Origin: DATATB01 sp036268995
GTDB taxonomy: Bacteria; Planctomycetota; Planctomycetia; Pirellulales; PNKZ01
Direction: 5' to 3'
Assembly: GCA_036268995.1 (NCBI GenBank)
Contig: DATATB010000037.1
Coordinates: 1 to 55,825 of the forward strand
Length of the DNA: 55,825 nt
A program made the position numbers and the translations under genes. Of the stretch, positions 10,079 through 19,755 are shown in pieces; positions within the stretch are counted from its first letter, which is position 1, and the number at the start of each line of letters is the position of its first letter. The notes below the pieces were generated by a model. It ran no database searches. It saw only the letters and a list, made by a program, of their open reading frames with translations, and was not told where the DNA came from.

Positions 10079-10572
10079 CGAGTTACCTTTGTTGGGGGCA
10101 GCCGACCAGGCCCAGGGTTTTCAGCCCTGAACACTGGAAGCGGACCGCGCCGGGCTGGCGTGCGTTTGCCGCGGCCGAGATATCGGGAAAGAGAGCCGGA
10201 ACCATAGACGACAAAGTTGAGATCACCCGCAGAGCCAGGGCGCGGTCGCCAAACCACGCGGCCGAAAAGCTTTGAGAAAAGAAGGGTGGCCAGACCGCCA
10301 GGTAGTGGTACGACGAATTGTCGCACTTAATTGGCCGATCGTAGCCCCTATAAGCGGTAATTCAAGAATAAAATGAAAAAACGTAATCTTTAGTAGCCGG
10401 TGCGCCTGGAGGGGCAATTGGCCCGGGCTGCCGCGCACGGGCAATGGAACGGCAGTCAACGGTTTCCCAAAAGCCGATAGACAAGCGCCTTCGATATTGC
10501 CTAGTATTGGGTTGTACCTGTCGCAAGATTCCAAAGGCCGGGTTGTGGTGCCCGGGCAATTGTGGCCGCTCG
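10079..10572. other. Divergent intergenic region
   Basis: About 490 bases separate the giant gene (-) from the FkbM methyltransferase gene (+). Promoters for both must lie here. The segment 10340-10400 is AT-rich compared with its surroundings and is the likeliest promoter area, but no convincing -35/-10 pair could be fixed. The plus-strand open frame continues upstream of 10573 to 10444; its sequence there is Cys/Arg-rich and not like a methyltransferase N-terminus, so it is treated as non-coding. Confidence 0.4.
10113..10129 (-). promoter_or_regulatory. Small hairpin in the leader of the giant gene
   Basis: CAGGG (10113-10117) and CCCTG (10125-10129) form a perfect 5-bp stem with a 7-base loop. 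It lies about 35 bases before the SD and 50 before the ATG of the giant gene. It could be a leader-RNA structure or a chance match. No known riboswitch consensus was recognised around it. Confidence 0.25.
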
Positions 10573-11376
10573 ATGTCGCTAAAATCTTTAGCTGCCGCCG
10601 TCATCCTGCGGACTCCGTTGAGCTCGTTTCCGGTGCGGATCCGTAGCGGGTTGGCTAAAGGCGCTCGCTGGACGGCGTTTCCGGTTTCCGGATATTGGCG
10701 AGGGAACGTCGAACGCGATATCGAAGACGCGATCCGGCAATATGTTCAGCCGGGCGCCGCCTGCTGGGATCTGGGCACGCATTTTGGGATCTACACGCTG
10801 GGCATGGCGCTGCGAGTCGGTCCCGCCGGCCAGGTCGCCGGATTTGAGCCCAGTCCAATGGCTTTTGCGAAATGCTCGCGCCACGTCCGGATGAACCGCA
10901 TAACTAATGTCAAGTTGTTCAATGCAGCGGTCTCAAACATTTCGCGCACGGGTCAAATGATCCTCGCCGGGGGCGATTGGGCCGCGACTTCCCATCTGCC
11001 TTTGGAAGATCAAGATTGGCGCGACATGCAATTCGGCGAAGCCAGCGCCCGGCGCGTTGACGTCCAAGAACTGAAGCTCGACGATCTTGTCGATTCGGGC
11101 CAGATACGTGCGCCTGATTTTATCAAGGTCGATGTTGAGGGGCACGGTGCCAAAGCGCTCGCTGGCGCCCTGCGGGCCATCGCCCGGGCTCGCCCGGTGA
11201 TTGCGATGAGTTTCCATAGTTCGTGGGAATTAGACGGCACGCGCGAAGCCCTGTTGCCCTTGGGGTACTCGGCCGACTGGGATCAAGCCCTCTACAAAAC
11301 GGCCATCTTGCTGCCAGCGGCCAAGAATAGCTCGGGATCTCTGCCGGCTTCTGAGCGCGGCGATTCGCCGGGCTGA
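10573..11376 (+). CDS. FkbM-family SAM-dependent methyltransferase
   Basis: Predicted O-methyltransferase of the FkbM family (267 residues from this start), likely acting on a sugar of the surface glycan or a glycolipid. The SAM-binding motif is CWDLGTHFGIYT at residues 64-75, followed by VAGFEPSP and, near residue 178, the FkbM signature FIKVDVEGHGAKALAG. An upstream start at 10444 would add 43 residues unlike family members, so the internal ATG is preferred, although no strong SD is visible before it. The gene is on the opposite strand to the polysaccharide operon and converges with its last gene, 35 bases away. It may belong functionally to the same locus. Confidence 0.8.
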   Translation: MSLKSLAAAVILRTPLSSFPVRIRSGLAKGARWTAFPVSGYWRGNVERDIEDAIRQYVQPGAACWDLGTHFGIYTLGMALRVGPAGQVAGFEPSPMAFAKCSRHVRMNRITNVKLFNAAVSNISRTGQMILAGGDWAATSHLPLEDQDWRDMQFGEASARRVDVQELKLDDLVDSGQIRAPDFIKVDVEGHGAKALAGALRAIARARPVIAMSFHSSWELDGTREALLPLGYSADWDQALYKTAILLPAAKNSSGSLPASERGDSPG

Positions 11377-11411
11377 CGCGCCGCGTACTGAGCCAACGCC
11401 GCGGGAGAGGG

Positions 11412-13169
11412 CTACGACCCGGTTGAGTCGTGCTTGCGGCAGAAGAAGGGGCCGAGGACCAGCACGTCCATGCGCGTGCGCAGAAAACAGTCGATGGCCT
11501 GGGCTGGCAAGTGGACGATCGGCTCGTTCTCGTTGAACGACGTGTTGATTACCACCGGCACGCCGGTTAACTGCCGAAAAGTGTCGATCACCTGCCAGTA
11601 CAGCGGATTGTCCTCGCGCCGCACGCTTTGCAGCCGGCCGGTGCCGTCGACGTGTACGGCCGCAGGGATCAGACCGCGCTTTTCCGGCCTGATCTTGTAG
11701 ACCTTGCTCATGAACGGATCGGGCTGCTTGTGCTCGAAGAACTCGTCGACGTATTCTTCGAGAATTGCCGGCGCAAATGGCCGGAACGACTCGCGCCGCT
11801 TGATGCGGCTGTTGAGCACGTCCTTCATTTCGGCCCGGCGCGGGTCGACCAGGATGCTGCGATTGCCCAGCGCCCTCGGACCCCACTCCATTTTGCCCTG
11901 GTACCAGCCGATCACGCAGCCGTCGGCAATGGCCTGGGCCGTGGTCCGGCATAGCGTGTCGTCGTCGAGTCGCTCGCAGCTGGCGTGTGCGGTTAATTCC
12001 GGCGTGACCTCGACCGCCTTGGCCAGTTCGTCGGCGCGGAATTCCGGACCCCAATAGGGCGAAGTCATGACGAACTGCCGCGGCCGGCCCAGCTTCTGAT
12101 GCCAGACGTAAGACGCCGCGCCAACGGCACCGCCGGCGTCGCCAGGCGAGGGCGGAACGTAGATGTCGGTAAATGGCGTGTTGTCGAAGACCTTGCCGTT
12201 GGCCACGCTGTTCATGGCGCAGCCGCCGGCCAGGCAGAGTCGCGTCTTGCCGGTGGCGGCGTGCACGTGCTTGAGCAAGTGGAAAAAGGCCTGTTCGTAG
12301 CGCTGCTGCATCGAGGCGGCAATCTGGCGGTGCCAATCGGCTAGTGGCTCGTCGGCCATGCGCGGCGGTCCCAGCAACTCGGCCATGCGCGGCGAGAAGA
12401 CGCTGCCGATGTGCGGTGCTCCGCCGTCCCAGGTCATGTGCACGCCTTCGCTATGGTGCACAAAGTAGTTCAAGCCCAGCTCGAAGCCGCCGCCGGGCAG
12501 CAGCCGCACCAGTTGCTCCATGGCATCCATGCGCGTGGGCTCGCCACAGGCGGCCAGGCCCATCACCTTGAACTCATCGCCGTAATGCGGAAAGCCGAGG
12601 AACTGGGTCAGGGCCAGGTAGAACAAGCCCAACGAATGCGGGAACAGTACGCGCTTGTTGATCGAAAGTTGATTGCCATTGCCCACCCCGGCCATCGCGC
12701 CCAGGAAATCGCCAAAACCATCGACCGAGACCACGGCCGCATCATCATAGGGCGAAACGAAGAACGCGCTCGCCAGGTGCGCCACGTGATGCTCCACGTA
12801 GTGCATCTGTGGCCGCGGGGTACGAGGATCGAGGCCAAAAGTCTCGAGCAACTGAGACCGGAGATCGCGGACCTTGCTGGCGTTTTTCCAGCGGTCTTTG
12901 AGCAGTTGCAACGCCGGATGATGGCGAAGGGCAAAAAAGGCCTTGTGTACCAGATTGGCCTTGGGATTGCGGTTCACGGCCACGTGATCGACGTCGGCGA
13001 GCGTGCAGCCGGCCGCAGCGAGGCAAAAGCGGATGGCCTCGGTGGGAAAGCCGGCCCAATGCTTGACGCGGCACAGCCGCTCTTCCTCGACGGCGGCCAC
13101 TAACTGGCCGTCGATCATGATGGCGGCCGCCGAATCGCCGTGGAAAGCATTCAGGCCCAGCAGAATCAC
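11412..13169 (-). CDS. NodU/CmcH-family carbamoyltransferase
   Basis: Transfers a carbamoyl group from carbamoyl phosphate, here most likely to a hydroxyl of a sugar in the surface polysaccharide. The protein has 585 residues, normal for the family. The N-terminal domain begins ILLGLNAFHGDSAA with EEERLCRVKH near residue 30 and the metal/ligand His cluster EHHVAHLASAF at 126-136, followed by VVSVDGFGDF. The C-terminal domain contains ALGNRSILVDPR and RRESFRPFAPAIL. The open frame extends far upstream, but the true start is the GTG at 13167-13169, which overlaps the TGA of the preceding glycosyltransferase (GTGA) and matches the family N-terminus. It is the last gene of the leftward run. Confidence 0.9.
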   Translation of the reverse strand: MILLGLNAFHGDSAAAIMIDGQLVAAVEEERLCRVKHWAGFPTEAIRFCLAAAGCTLADVDHVAVNRNPKANLVHKAFFALRHHPALQLLKDRWKNASKVRDLRSQLLETFGLDPRTPRPQMHYVEHHVAHLASAFFVSPYDDAAVVSVDGFGDFLGAMAGVGNGNQLSINKRVLFPHSLGLFYLALTQFLGFPHYGDEFKVMGLAACGEPTRMDAMEQLVRLLPGGGFELGLNYFVHHSEGVHMTWDGGAPHIGSVFSPRMAELLGPPRMADEPLADWHRQIAASMQQRYEQAFFHLLKHVHAATGKTRLCLAGGCAMNSVANGKVFDNTPFTDIYVPPSPGDAGGAVGAASYVWHQKLGRPRQFVMTSPYWGPEFRADELAKAVEVTPELTAHASCERLDDDTLCRTTAQAIADGCVIGWYQGKMEWGPRALGNRSILVDPRRAEMKDVLNSRIKRRESFRPFAPAILEEYVDEFFEHKQPDPFMSKVYKIRPEKRGLIPAAVHVDGTGRLQSVRREDNPLYWQVIDTFRQLTGVPVVINTSFNENEPIVHLPAQAIDCFLRTRMDVLVLGPFFCRKHDSTGS

Positions 13170-13951
13170 TCGCGGTCTCCTCGCAGCCGGGCTTCGATCA
13201 TCTTCAGGCTCAAAAGCAACTCGGCCATCAGCCGCTGAAACGCGTAGTACCAGCCCGGCCAGCCATCGAGCAGGGCGCCTTTGACGAGCAGACAATAAAC
13301 AAACATCAGTCCGGGGGCCAGCACGATCGACCGGCGCAGCCGATCGGCCCACCCAAGCTGGCCGGGCGGACGCTCGACGAGCAGCCGCGCTTCGAGCTGC
13401 ATGTAGCGGTCTTGCGACTGGAGCCAGCGGCCGAGCGATTTGCGGTCGTCGTGCAGCATGCGGCCGGTGAGTGGAGCAAACGAGCCGCCGAGCAATCGCA
13501 AGCGCTGCGTGTGGCCGTCCTGCACATACTCGGCGCGCTCGCGGCGAAACAGCGCGGCCACCGGCCCATACACGCTGCCGCGCAGCGGACGCCCGAACAC
13601 GCAATAGGTAAACGGCACTTCGTAGGCCGATACGTCGGCCGGCGGCTCGAGCCGGCGAATCTCGTCGAGCAGTGCCGGCGTCGGCCGATAGTCGGCATCC
13701 AGCGACAGGACCCAAGGCGTGTTGATGCCCGTTTCGCGGAGTCCGAAATTCCACTGAGCGGAGTGCGTGTCGAAGGTGCGCTCGACGATGCGCACATTGG
13801 CAAACGCCCGAGCCAGCTCGACCGTTTCATCCGTGCTGACGCTATCGACCACGACGATCTCGCGAGCCCAATCCAATGCGCGCAGGCACGCCGCGATATT
13901 CGGCGCTTCGTTGTAGGCGAGCACCAGCGGCGTGATTTGGGAAAGGTTCAT
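13166..13951 (-). CDS. Family 2 glycosyltransferase (WaaE-like)
   Basis: GT-A fold glycosyltransferase of 261 residues, transferring a sugar from a nucleotide donor onto the growing lipid-linked glycan at the cytoplasmic face. The N-terminus ITPLVLAYNEAPNIAACL and VVDSVSTDETVELA are typical of GT2. The metal-binding DxD-type motif is LSLDADYRP (DAD at 85-87), and QWNFGL near residue 66 resembles WaaE/KdtX-type enzymes. A hydrophobic stretch near 208-225 (IVLAPGLMFVYCLLVKGALL) may contact the membrane. It starts 3 bases after the stop of the upstream gene and overlaps the carbamoyltransferase by 4 bases. Acceptor and donor sugar are unknown. Confidence 0.85.
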   Translation of the reverse strand: MNLSQITPLVLAYNEAPNIAACLRALDWAREIVVVDSVSTDETVELARAFANVRIVERTFDTHSAQWNFGLRETGINTPWVLSLDADYRPTPALLDEIRRLEPPADVSAYEVPFTYCVFGRPLRGSVYGPVAALFRRERAEYVQDGHTQRLRLLGGSFAPLTGRMLHDDRKSLGRWLQSQDRYMQLEARLLVERPPGQLGWADRLRRSIVLAPGLMFVYCLLVKGALLDGWPGWYYAFQRLMAELLLSLKMIEARLRGDRE

Positions 13952-13954
13952 CGC

Positions 13955-15100
13955 TCACTTCCGTCCGTTTCGCCGGGTAGCGAGCAAGTGCTCGAGATCG
14001 TGTTCTAGCCGCAAAGCAATTTCGGCCGGGCTGAAGGCCAAGGCCAACTGCCGCGAGCGCCGGCCCATCGTATTGGCCAGCTCCGCGTCAGACACCAGGC
14101 GATCGATCGCGGCCGCCCAATCGGCCGGCTGCGAGCCGTGTACGACCAGCCCGTTGTCGCCATCGTGTACCAGGTCGCGGAAACAGGCCAGGGGCGAGAC
14201 GAGGCAGGGTTTGCCGCAGCCCATCGCTTCGAGCACCGAGATGCCGAATGTTTCGCCCGTCACGGCCCGGCTGGGATAGGCGAAGATGGCGGCCTGGCGA
14301 TAAATGCCGGCCAACTGGCGATCGTCAAACACCGGCGGATCGAGCCGCCAATCGGCTGCGGTGAGTCCCAGTTCGCCGGCCAATTCCCGCAGTTGATCGG
14401 CATAGCCCGGGTCGCCGCCGGAGGTTTCCGCGGCCGGTCCCACGAGTCGCAAGAAGATCCTCGAGCGATGGGCACCTAGCGGCAAGGCGCGCAGCAGCGT
14501 ATCGAGACCTTTTTCCGGATGGATGCGGCCGACGTACAGCAGTTGTAGCCGGTCGGCATGTTTCGTGGTGGCTTGGGCCGGGGAAAAGCAGTCGAGATCG
14601 GTCGAGTTGGGCAGCACGATCGAGCGCTGGCGGGCGCCGGGCGCGATGCTGGCCATGCAATCGGCCACCGCCGAACTGGTGCAATAAAACCGATCGACGC
14701 CGTGATACAGCCAGCGATGCTGCAACTTTGGCATGCGGGCCACGTCGATGCAGACCAGTCCGAGATGCTTGCGCAAGTGCGGCAGCAGGATCGGCGCCAC
14801 CACGTCATTGGTCAGCAGGACGTCACCGGGCTCGATGCGCCGCGCCACGCGCCAGGACCAGGCGACGGATTTGCTGGCGTTCAGCCAGCGCCGATTGCTC
14901 CATCGGAATCCAGGCAGCCGGACATGCCGCAGACCGGTCTCATGCTGCTCGTCGGGCAGCCCTGCATGGCGGCAGGAATACAGCGTCACCTCATGGCGCC
15001 GGGCCAGTTCGACTGCCAGCCCATGCCAGCGCTTTTCAACCGCTCCGCCAGCCACGGCCGGCACCGGTAGCGCAAAGCCCATGACGATCTGGATTCTCAC
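13955..15100 (-). CDS. Family 4 glycosyltransferase
   Basis: Retaining GT-B glycosyltransferase (381 residues). The N-terminal domain has the Gly-rich acceptor loop PAVAGGAVEKRWHGLA. The C-terminal domain carries LLYVGRIHPEKGLDTLLRAL and the nucleotide-sugar site GETFGISVLEAMGCGKPCLVSP, with the E-x7-E pattern of GT4. The start is a GTG that forms a GTGA overlap with the preceding gene, which argues for translational coupling. It is one of two adjacent GT4 genes of equal length but clearly different sequence. Specificity cannot be told. Confidence 0.88.
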   Translation of the reverse strand: MRIQIVMGFALPVPAVAGGAVEKRWHGLAVELARRHEVTLYSCRHAGLPDEQHETGLRHVRLPGFRWSNRRWLNASKSVAWSWRVARRIEPGDVLLTNDVVAPILLPHLRKHLGLVCIDVARMPKLQHRWLYHGVDRFYCTSSAVADCMASIAPGARQRSIVLPNSTDLDCFSPAQATTKHADRLQLLYVGRIHPEKGLDTLLRALPLGAHRSRIFLRLVGPAAETSGGDPGYADQLRELAGELGLTAADWRLDPPVFDDRQLAGIYRQAAIFAYPSRAVTGETFGISVLEAMGCGKPCLVSPLACFRDLVHDGDNGLVVHGSQPADWAAAIDRLVSDAELANTMGRRSRQLALAFSPAEIALRLEHDLEHLLATRRNGRK

Positions 15101-16242
15101 GTTGGGGCCAGCACCTGATAGAAATCGAGCATTTCGCGGGCTTTGCGGTCCCAGGAAAAGTCAGCCAGCATCCACTCGCGTCCGCGGGCGCCTTGCTCGC
15201 GCAAGGCGTCGGGCGATTGTCGCATGAGTTCGGTCCAGTGGGCTTCGAAGGTGTCCAAAGGCACGCAGCGGCCGGCATCGCGGTCATTCAGATCCGACCA
15301 GGGCGCGGCAGTCGAGGTGAGTGCAGCCACGCCGGAGGCAAGCGCCTCGCCGATGGTGAGGCCGAAGTTTTCCGACAGCGTGGGCAGGAGGTACAACTCG
15401 GCCAGGCGATAAGGCTTCGGCAGGCCGGCAGGTTCGGCAATGGTCGTCCGCTCGACGAGCCGCGGGTGTTCGCGCACCGCCCGGGCGACGTCGTCGAGCG
15501 TATATTCGTGGGCGGAACCGCAGATGAGCAGATGCCAGTCTGGAAAACTGGGCGCCAGCCGGGCCCAGGCATCGACCAGCGGCAAGAGGCCCTTCTTCGA
15601 GTGCAAGCGAGAATAGAACAGGGCGAGGCGTTTGCCGGCGAGCTCGGGATGGCGCGCGAGCCATCGCTGGCGGTCGAGGGGTTCGGACCAGCGGGGCTCG
15701 TCAATGCCGTTGCCCGACACGAGAATCGGCTGGCAAAAGCCGGCGGCTCGGATATCGGTAAATTCCATATCGCTGGTAGCGTGCCAGGCCGCGGCGCCGG
15801 CCAGGGCGCCGCGATGCAGGAGCCTGGCGGCGAACCATTTTTTCCATCTCGCCCGACGCAGGGCATAAGCGGCCAGCATGCCGCGCGGGCTGATGACAAG
15901 CGGGCAGTCGCTGTGCCGCGCCGCCCGCGCGGCGTATCCCAACGAGGGAAGCCACAGTGCGTGATGATGCACCACGCGGAACGCGGCGGCGGCCAGCGCC
16001 GCGCGCAAACCGCGAGAGGCGTGCAACAGCCCGCCATAGGATTTCGAGTAGCGTTGGAAGCACGCCGGCCAATCGGGATCCGATACATCGGCGGCAAAGT
16101 ACAAACGGACGCTCGGATCTTGCGCGTACATGGCCCGGCAGAGCGCTGGAACCGAAACGGAGGGGCCACCCCATTTCGGATCGATATCCGGCAGAACGCA
16201 GGCCGTCAGCACCTTGCTAGCGTCGAGAAGTGAGTCGCGCAA
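15097..16242 (-). CDS. Family 4 glycosyltransferase
   Basis: GT-B glycosyltransferase (381 residues from the TTG at 16242, or 371 from an in-frame GTG at 16212, which begins right at the first beta strand and may be the true start). It has the N-terminal PKWGGPSVSVPALCRAM loop, HHHALWLPSLGYAARAA, and a C-terminal domain with ALFYSRLHSKKGLLPLVDAW and LSENFGLTIGEALASGVAALTS. These are the usual GT4 donor-binding motifs with the paired glutamates. Its end overlaps the next gene by 4 bases. No strong SD was seen before either start, so the N-terminus is uncertain. Confidence 0.86.
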   Translation of the reverse strand: MRDSLLDASKVLTACVLPDIDPKWGGPSVSVPALCRAMYAQDPSVRLYFAADVSDPDWPACFQRYSKSYGGLLHASRGLRAALAAAAFRVVHHHALWLPSLGYAARAARHSDCPLVISPRGMLAAYALRRARWKKWFAARLLHRGALAGAAAWHATSDMEFTDIRAAGFCQPILVSGNGIDEPRWSEPLDRQRWLARHPELAGKRLALFYSRLHSKKGLLPLVDAWARLAPSFPDWHLLICGSAHEYTLDDVARAVREHPRLVERTTIAEPAGLPKPYRLAELYLLPTLSENFGLTIGEALASGVAALTSTAAPWSDLNDRDAGRCVPLDTFEAHWTELMRQSPDALREQGARGREWMLADFSWDRKAREMLDFYQVLAPT

Positions 16243-16304
16243 ACGCTTCGGAATCGGTTGTTGGATCAGGCGAAGGTTGACGATCGAACGGGACGGATAG
16301 CACT

Positions 16305-16374
16305 TGTCTCGGGAATTTGCTGCGCTGGCCAGGCCGGTTCTGCCTATCCTGACGCTCAGGCAAAAGGCGAGACA
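16305..16374 (-). ncRNA. Possible structured element in an operon gap
   Basis: TGTCTCG (16305-16311) and CGAGACA (16368-16374) can pair over 7 bp. They enclose a CCTGA/TCAGG hairpin with a 3-base loop (16348-16360) and a GGCC-A-GGCC palindrome (16327-16335). It sits in one of the few sizeable gaps of the operon, just downstream of the TylF-like gene. There is no T-run, so it is not a typical terminator. It could be a processing or partial attenuation site, or chance in GC-rich DNA. Confidence 0.25.
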
Positions 16375-16380
16375 GTCCCG

Positions 16381-17061
16381 CTACGTTGCGGGAGGTTTGA
16401 TCAACATGCACTGGCTGACGGTTGTTTGAATCGGCTGGTTGGCGGTCGTCCGCAAAAACTCCTGGATCGCTTTTTCGACTCCCGGGCAGTTGGGCGCCAG
16501 ATAATCGTCAAAAACAACGATCCCACCCGGAACCAGGCGTGGATAGAAAAAAGCCAAGGCATCCCGGACCGATTGGTAGATATCGACATCGACGTGCACC
16601 AGCGCGAACTGCCGATCTTCGACCGGCCGTGCCGTGTCCGGGAAAAAACCCGGGAAGAATTCGACCTTCGGATAATCGCGCAATCGGGCTCGAACCGCTT
16701 CCAACGACGTATCGTCGAAGTCTCCAGCCCGGTGACGGTCGATCTGTTTGTCGACCGCTGGCATACCGTGAAAGGTATCGAACAAACTTAGTTTCTTTTC
16801 CGAACAGGCGCTGGCCAGCAACAACGCAGTACCGCCCCGGTAGACGCCGACTTCGGCCAGTTGGCCGGGCAGGTTACGCGCATAACGAGCGAACTGATAC
16901 AACATGAAACAGCGGTCAGGCGAGATCAGCGTCAGCCCGTCGATCCGGTCGAGAATCTCCATGAACTCCGCCGACTCTTTCCAGAGCGGCGAGATACGTC
17001 GCAATTCGAAGCCCGCGGTACGCAAGGCTGTCCGAGCGTATTTCTTAAAAAGTTCGGGCAT
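16381..17061 (-). CDS. TylF/MycF-like sugar O-methyltransferase
   Basis: Metal-dependent SAM methyltransferase of the macrocin O-methyltransferase (TylF) family, 226 residues, expected to methylate a sugar hydroxyl. The SAM motif is LAEVGVYRGGTALLLAS (from about residue 68), then LSLFDTFHGMP, and the later acidic pair regions FALVHVDVDIYQSV and IVVFDDYLAPNCPGVEKA hold the likely metal ligands. The frame continues upstream to a TTG at 17103, but the ATG at 17061 (MPELFKKYAR) is a better start. Flanked by a glycosyltransferase 9 and two GT4 genes, it probably acts on the same glycan. Confidence 0.85.
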   Translation of the reverse strand: MPELFKKYARTALRTAGFELRRISPLWKESAEFMEILDRIDGLTLISPDRCFMLYQFARYARNLPGQLAEVGVYRGGTALLLASACSEKKLSLFDTFHGMPAVDKQIDRHRAGDFDDTSLEAVRARLRDYPKVEFFPGFFPDTARPVEDRQFALVHVDVDIYQSVRDALAFFYPRLVPGGIVVFDDYLAPNCPGVEKAIQEFLRTTANQPIQTTVSQCMLIKPPAT

Positions 17062-17134
17062 CAAGGTCGTGATTGCTAAGTGCTCAACAGTCCGACAAGG
17101 CAATTGATTTGATCCGCAGATGAGAGAATCGCGG

Positions 17135-18223
<1,089 letters not shown>

Positions 18224-18239
18224 TCAAGTGGGAAGGTGC

Positions 18240-19736
18240 TTAGCCAGTGCCATACGCGGGGTTGGGAGCGTAGGAAGTCTTTGCCTCGCGTGTAAACACG
18301 GCGCAGAGTATGAGAATCGCCGCGACCGCCTGCGCAAACGACGAAAACCAGGCGCTCACTGACAGCTCAATCTGAAAACTCCATGCGACCCAGACCACGC
18401 TAAGCAGCGAGTGCAGCGAATAGGGACTGGCGCCAGCGCAGGCGCGCGCGACCGCTTGCATGGTGAAGCCCACGACCATTGCAAATACGAGAACACCTAT
18501 CCAGCCGAAATTGGCCCAGGCTTCCGGCAACGTACCAAACGCAATCGTCGTTGTCCTCAATGAACCGCGGTTGGCAACATTGTAGTGCAAACCCAGAACC
18601 GTCGTGGCCATGTGCGTGTGGGGTTTTTCTTTCCACACGAATCGCGGAACCAGGTTGATCGGAATGTACTTGTAAGTCTCGCCCCATAAGTACGGCATTT
18701 GACTCGGAGTATTTTGCATGACGAGCGCCTGGACGTGCATCAGGTTCGCGCGATCCAGCAATTGCTGGACCTTCTGGCCTCGCGGGTCTCGACCGGACCA
18801 CAAGGCGTTCCATGAAATCGGAATCCACCTCTCGTAAATATCGATGATTTTCGAAACCGACAGCTCGGGCGTAAAGCCTCCCGTCCAATAAATACGGCGT
18901 ATCTCTCCCTTGCCCAGATTCAGGAATGACATGATGAACAGGCTGACGAGGATGGTCACCCACGGAACTTTGCGGCATGCCAACGAGTACCCTACCACGC
19001 CCACGATCAGCATGATAAAGCCGAAGATTAACGTGCCCGTAGCGAACGTCACGCACATGGCGATCGCGATGACCGCCATGACATAGAACGTGTGGCCCGT
19101 GGACAGCTTTCCTTCAGCGATCTGCTTTGACAGTATCCACAAACTAACGATGCCGCCACCGCAGGCGAGTGAAGTGACCGTGTTGGAGAACGAACCCAGG
19201 ACCTTCAAATAGCCGAAGTGCCTGGTCACCAAGAACAGTGCCCAGCCGGTCAACAACAGCGTAAACAGCGACTTGGCAGTTTTTTCAGGCAGTTCACGGT
19301 AGGCCAGACCCTTCGTTGGCCCTCGCGTCTTTAATCGCGTAATCCCCCAATAGTAGACCAGCTCGGCAACTGCCAAAAAGACAAGTACCCCAACGCCCGC
19401 CATAAGACGGGCCGGTTCGGGGTGTGCCATGTACTCGGGCTTGCAGTGGACGATCGGATAGGCGTAGAAGGGAAAGTGTACGGCGCAAAAGCATTGAAAC
19501 GCCGGCACTTCACGTTCGAGCTTCGACGCCCAAACGAACAGCGGCAGAAAGCTGATCGCGCTAATGCCCAGGCCCACGGCCGCTTCCGCCAGACTCAGTT
19601 GCGTCAGCGCTTGGTTGCGGTAAATCGTGAACATCAGGAACGCCAGCGGGATCCAGATATGCGCCACCTTCAGCGGCGACTTGAAGCGGCGTTTGGCAAC
19701 GCGCTCCTGGTAGTTCTGGATGTTTTTGAATCCCAT
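18240..19736 (-). CDS. Multi-pass membrane protein, Wzy-like oligosaccharide polymerase candidate
   Basis: 498-residue inner-membrane protein with roughly ten or more hydrophobic segments (for example WIPLAFLMF, VGVLVFLAVAELVYYW, LFTLLLTGWALFLV, GFIMLIVGVVGYSLA, WIGVLVFAMVVGF). A larger hydrophilic region at about residues 275-385 contains ERWIPISWNALWSGRDPRG and YKYIPINLVPRFVWKEKPH, as in the periplasmic loop of oligosaccharide repeat-unit polymerases. Lying among glycosyltransferases, it most likely polymerises repeat units. Sequence families of such proteins are poorly conserved, so the role rests on topology and context. Confidence 0.65.
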   Translation of the reverse strand: MGFKNIQNYQERVAKRRFKSPLKVAHIWIPLAFLMFTIYRNQALTQLSLAEAAVGLGISAISFLPLFVWASKLEREVPAFQCFCAVHFPFYAYPIVHCKPEYMAHPEPARLMAGVGVLVFLAVAELVYYWGITRLKTRGPTKGLAYRELPEKTAKSLFTLLLTGWALFLVTRHFGYLKVLGSFSNTVTSLACGGGIVSLWILSKQIAEGKLSTGHTFYVMAVIAIAMCVTFATGTLIFGFIMLIVGVVGYSLACRKVPWVTILVSLFIMSFLNLGKGEIRRIYWTGGFTPELSVSKIIDIYERWIPISWNALWSGRDPRGQKVQQLLDRANLMHVQALVMQNTPSQMPYLWGETYKYIPINLVPRFVWKEKPHTHMATTVLGLHYNVANRGSLRTTTIAFGTLPEAWANFGWIGVLVFAMVVGFTMQAVARACAGASPYSLHSLLSVVWVAWSFQIELSVSAWFSSFAQAVAAILILCAVFTREAKTSYAPNPAYGTG

Positions 19737-19755
19737 GACGCAACAACTCCGCCGG

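Noticed and set aside
10079..10260. A cyclic-di-GMP-type riboswitch in the giant gene leader
   Set aside because: The conserved GGACGC and GCAAAGCC-like core elements of that class could not be found.
13170..13754. Long N-terminal extension of the carbamoyltransferase frame
   Set aside because: It lies fully inside the upstream glycosyltransferase gene, and the family N-terminus begins at the GTG of the GTGA overlap.
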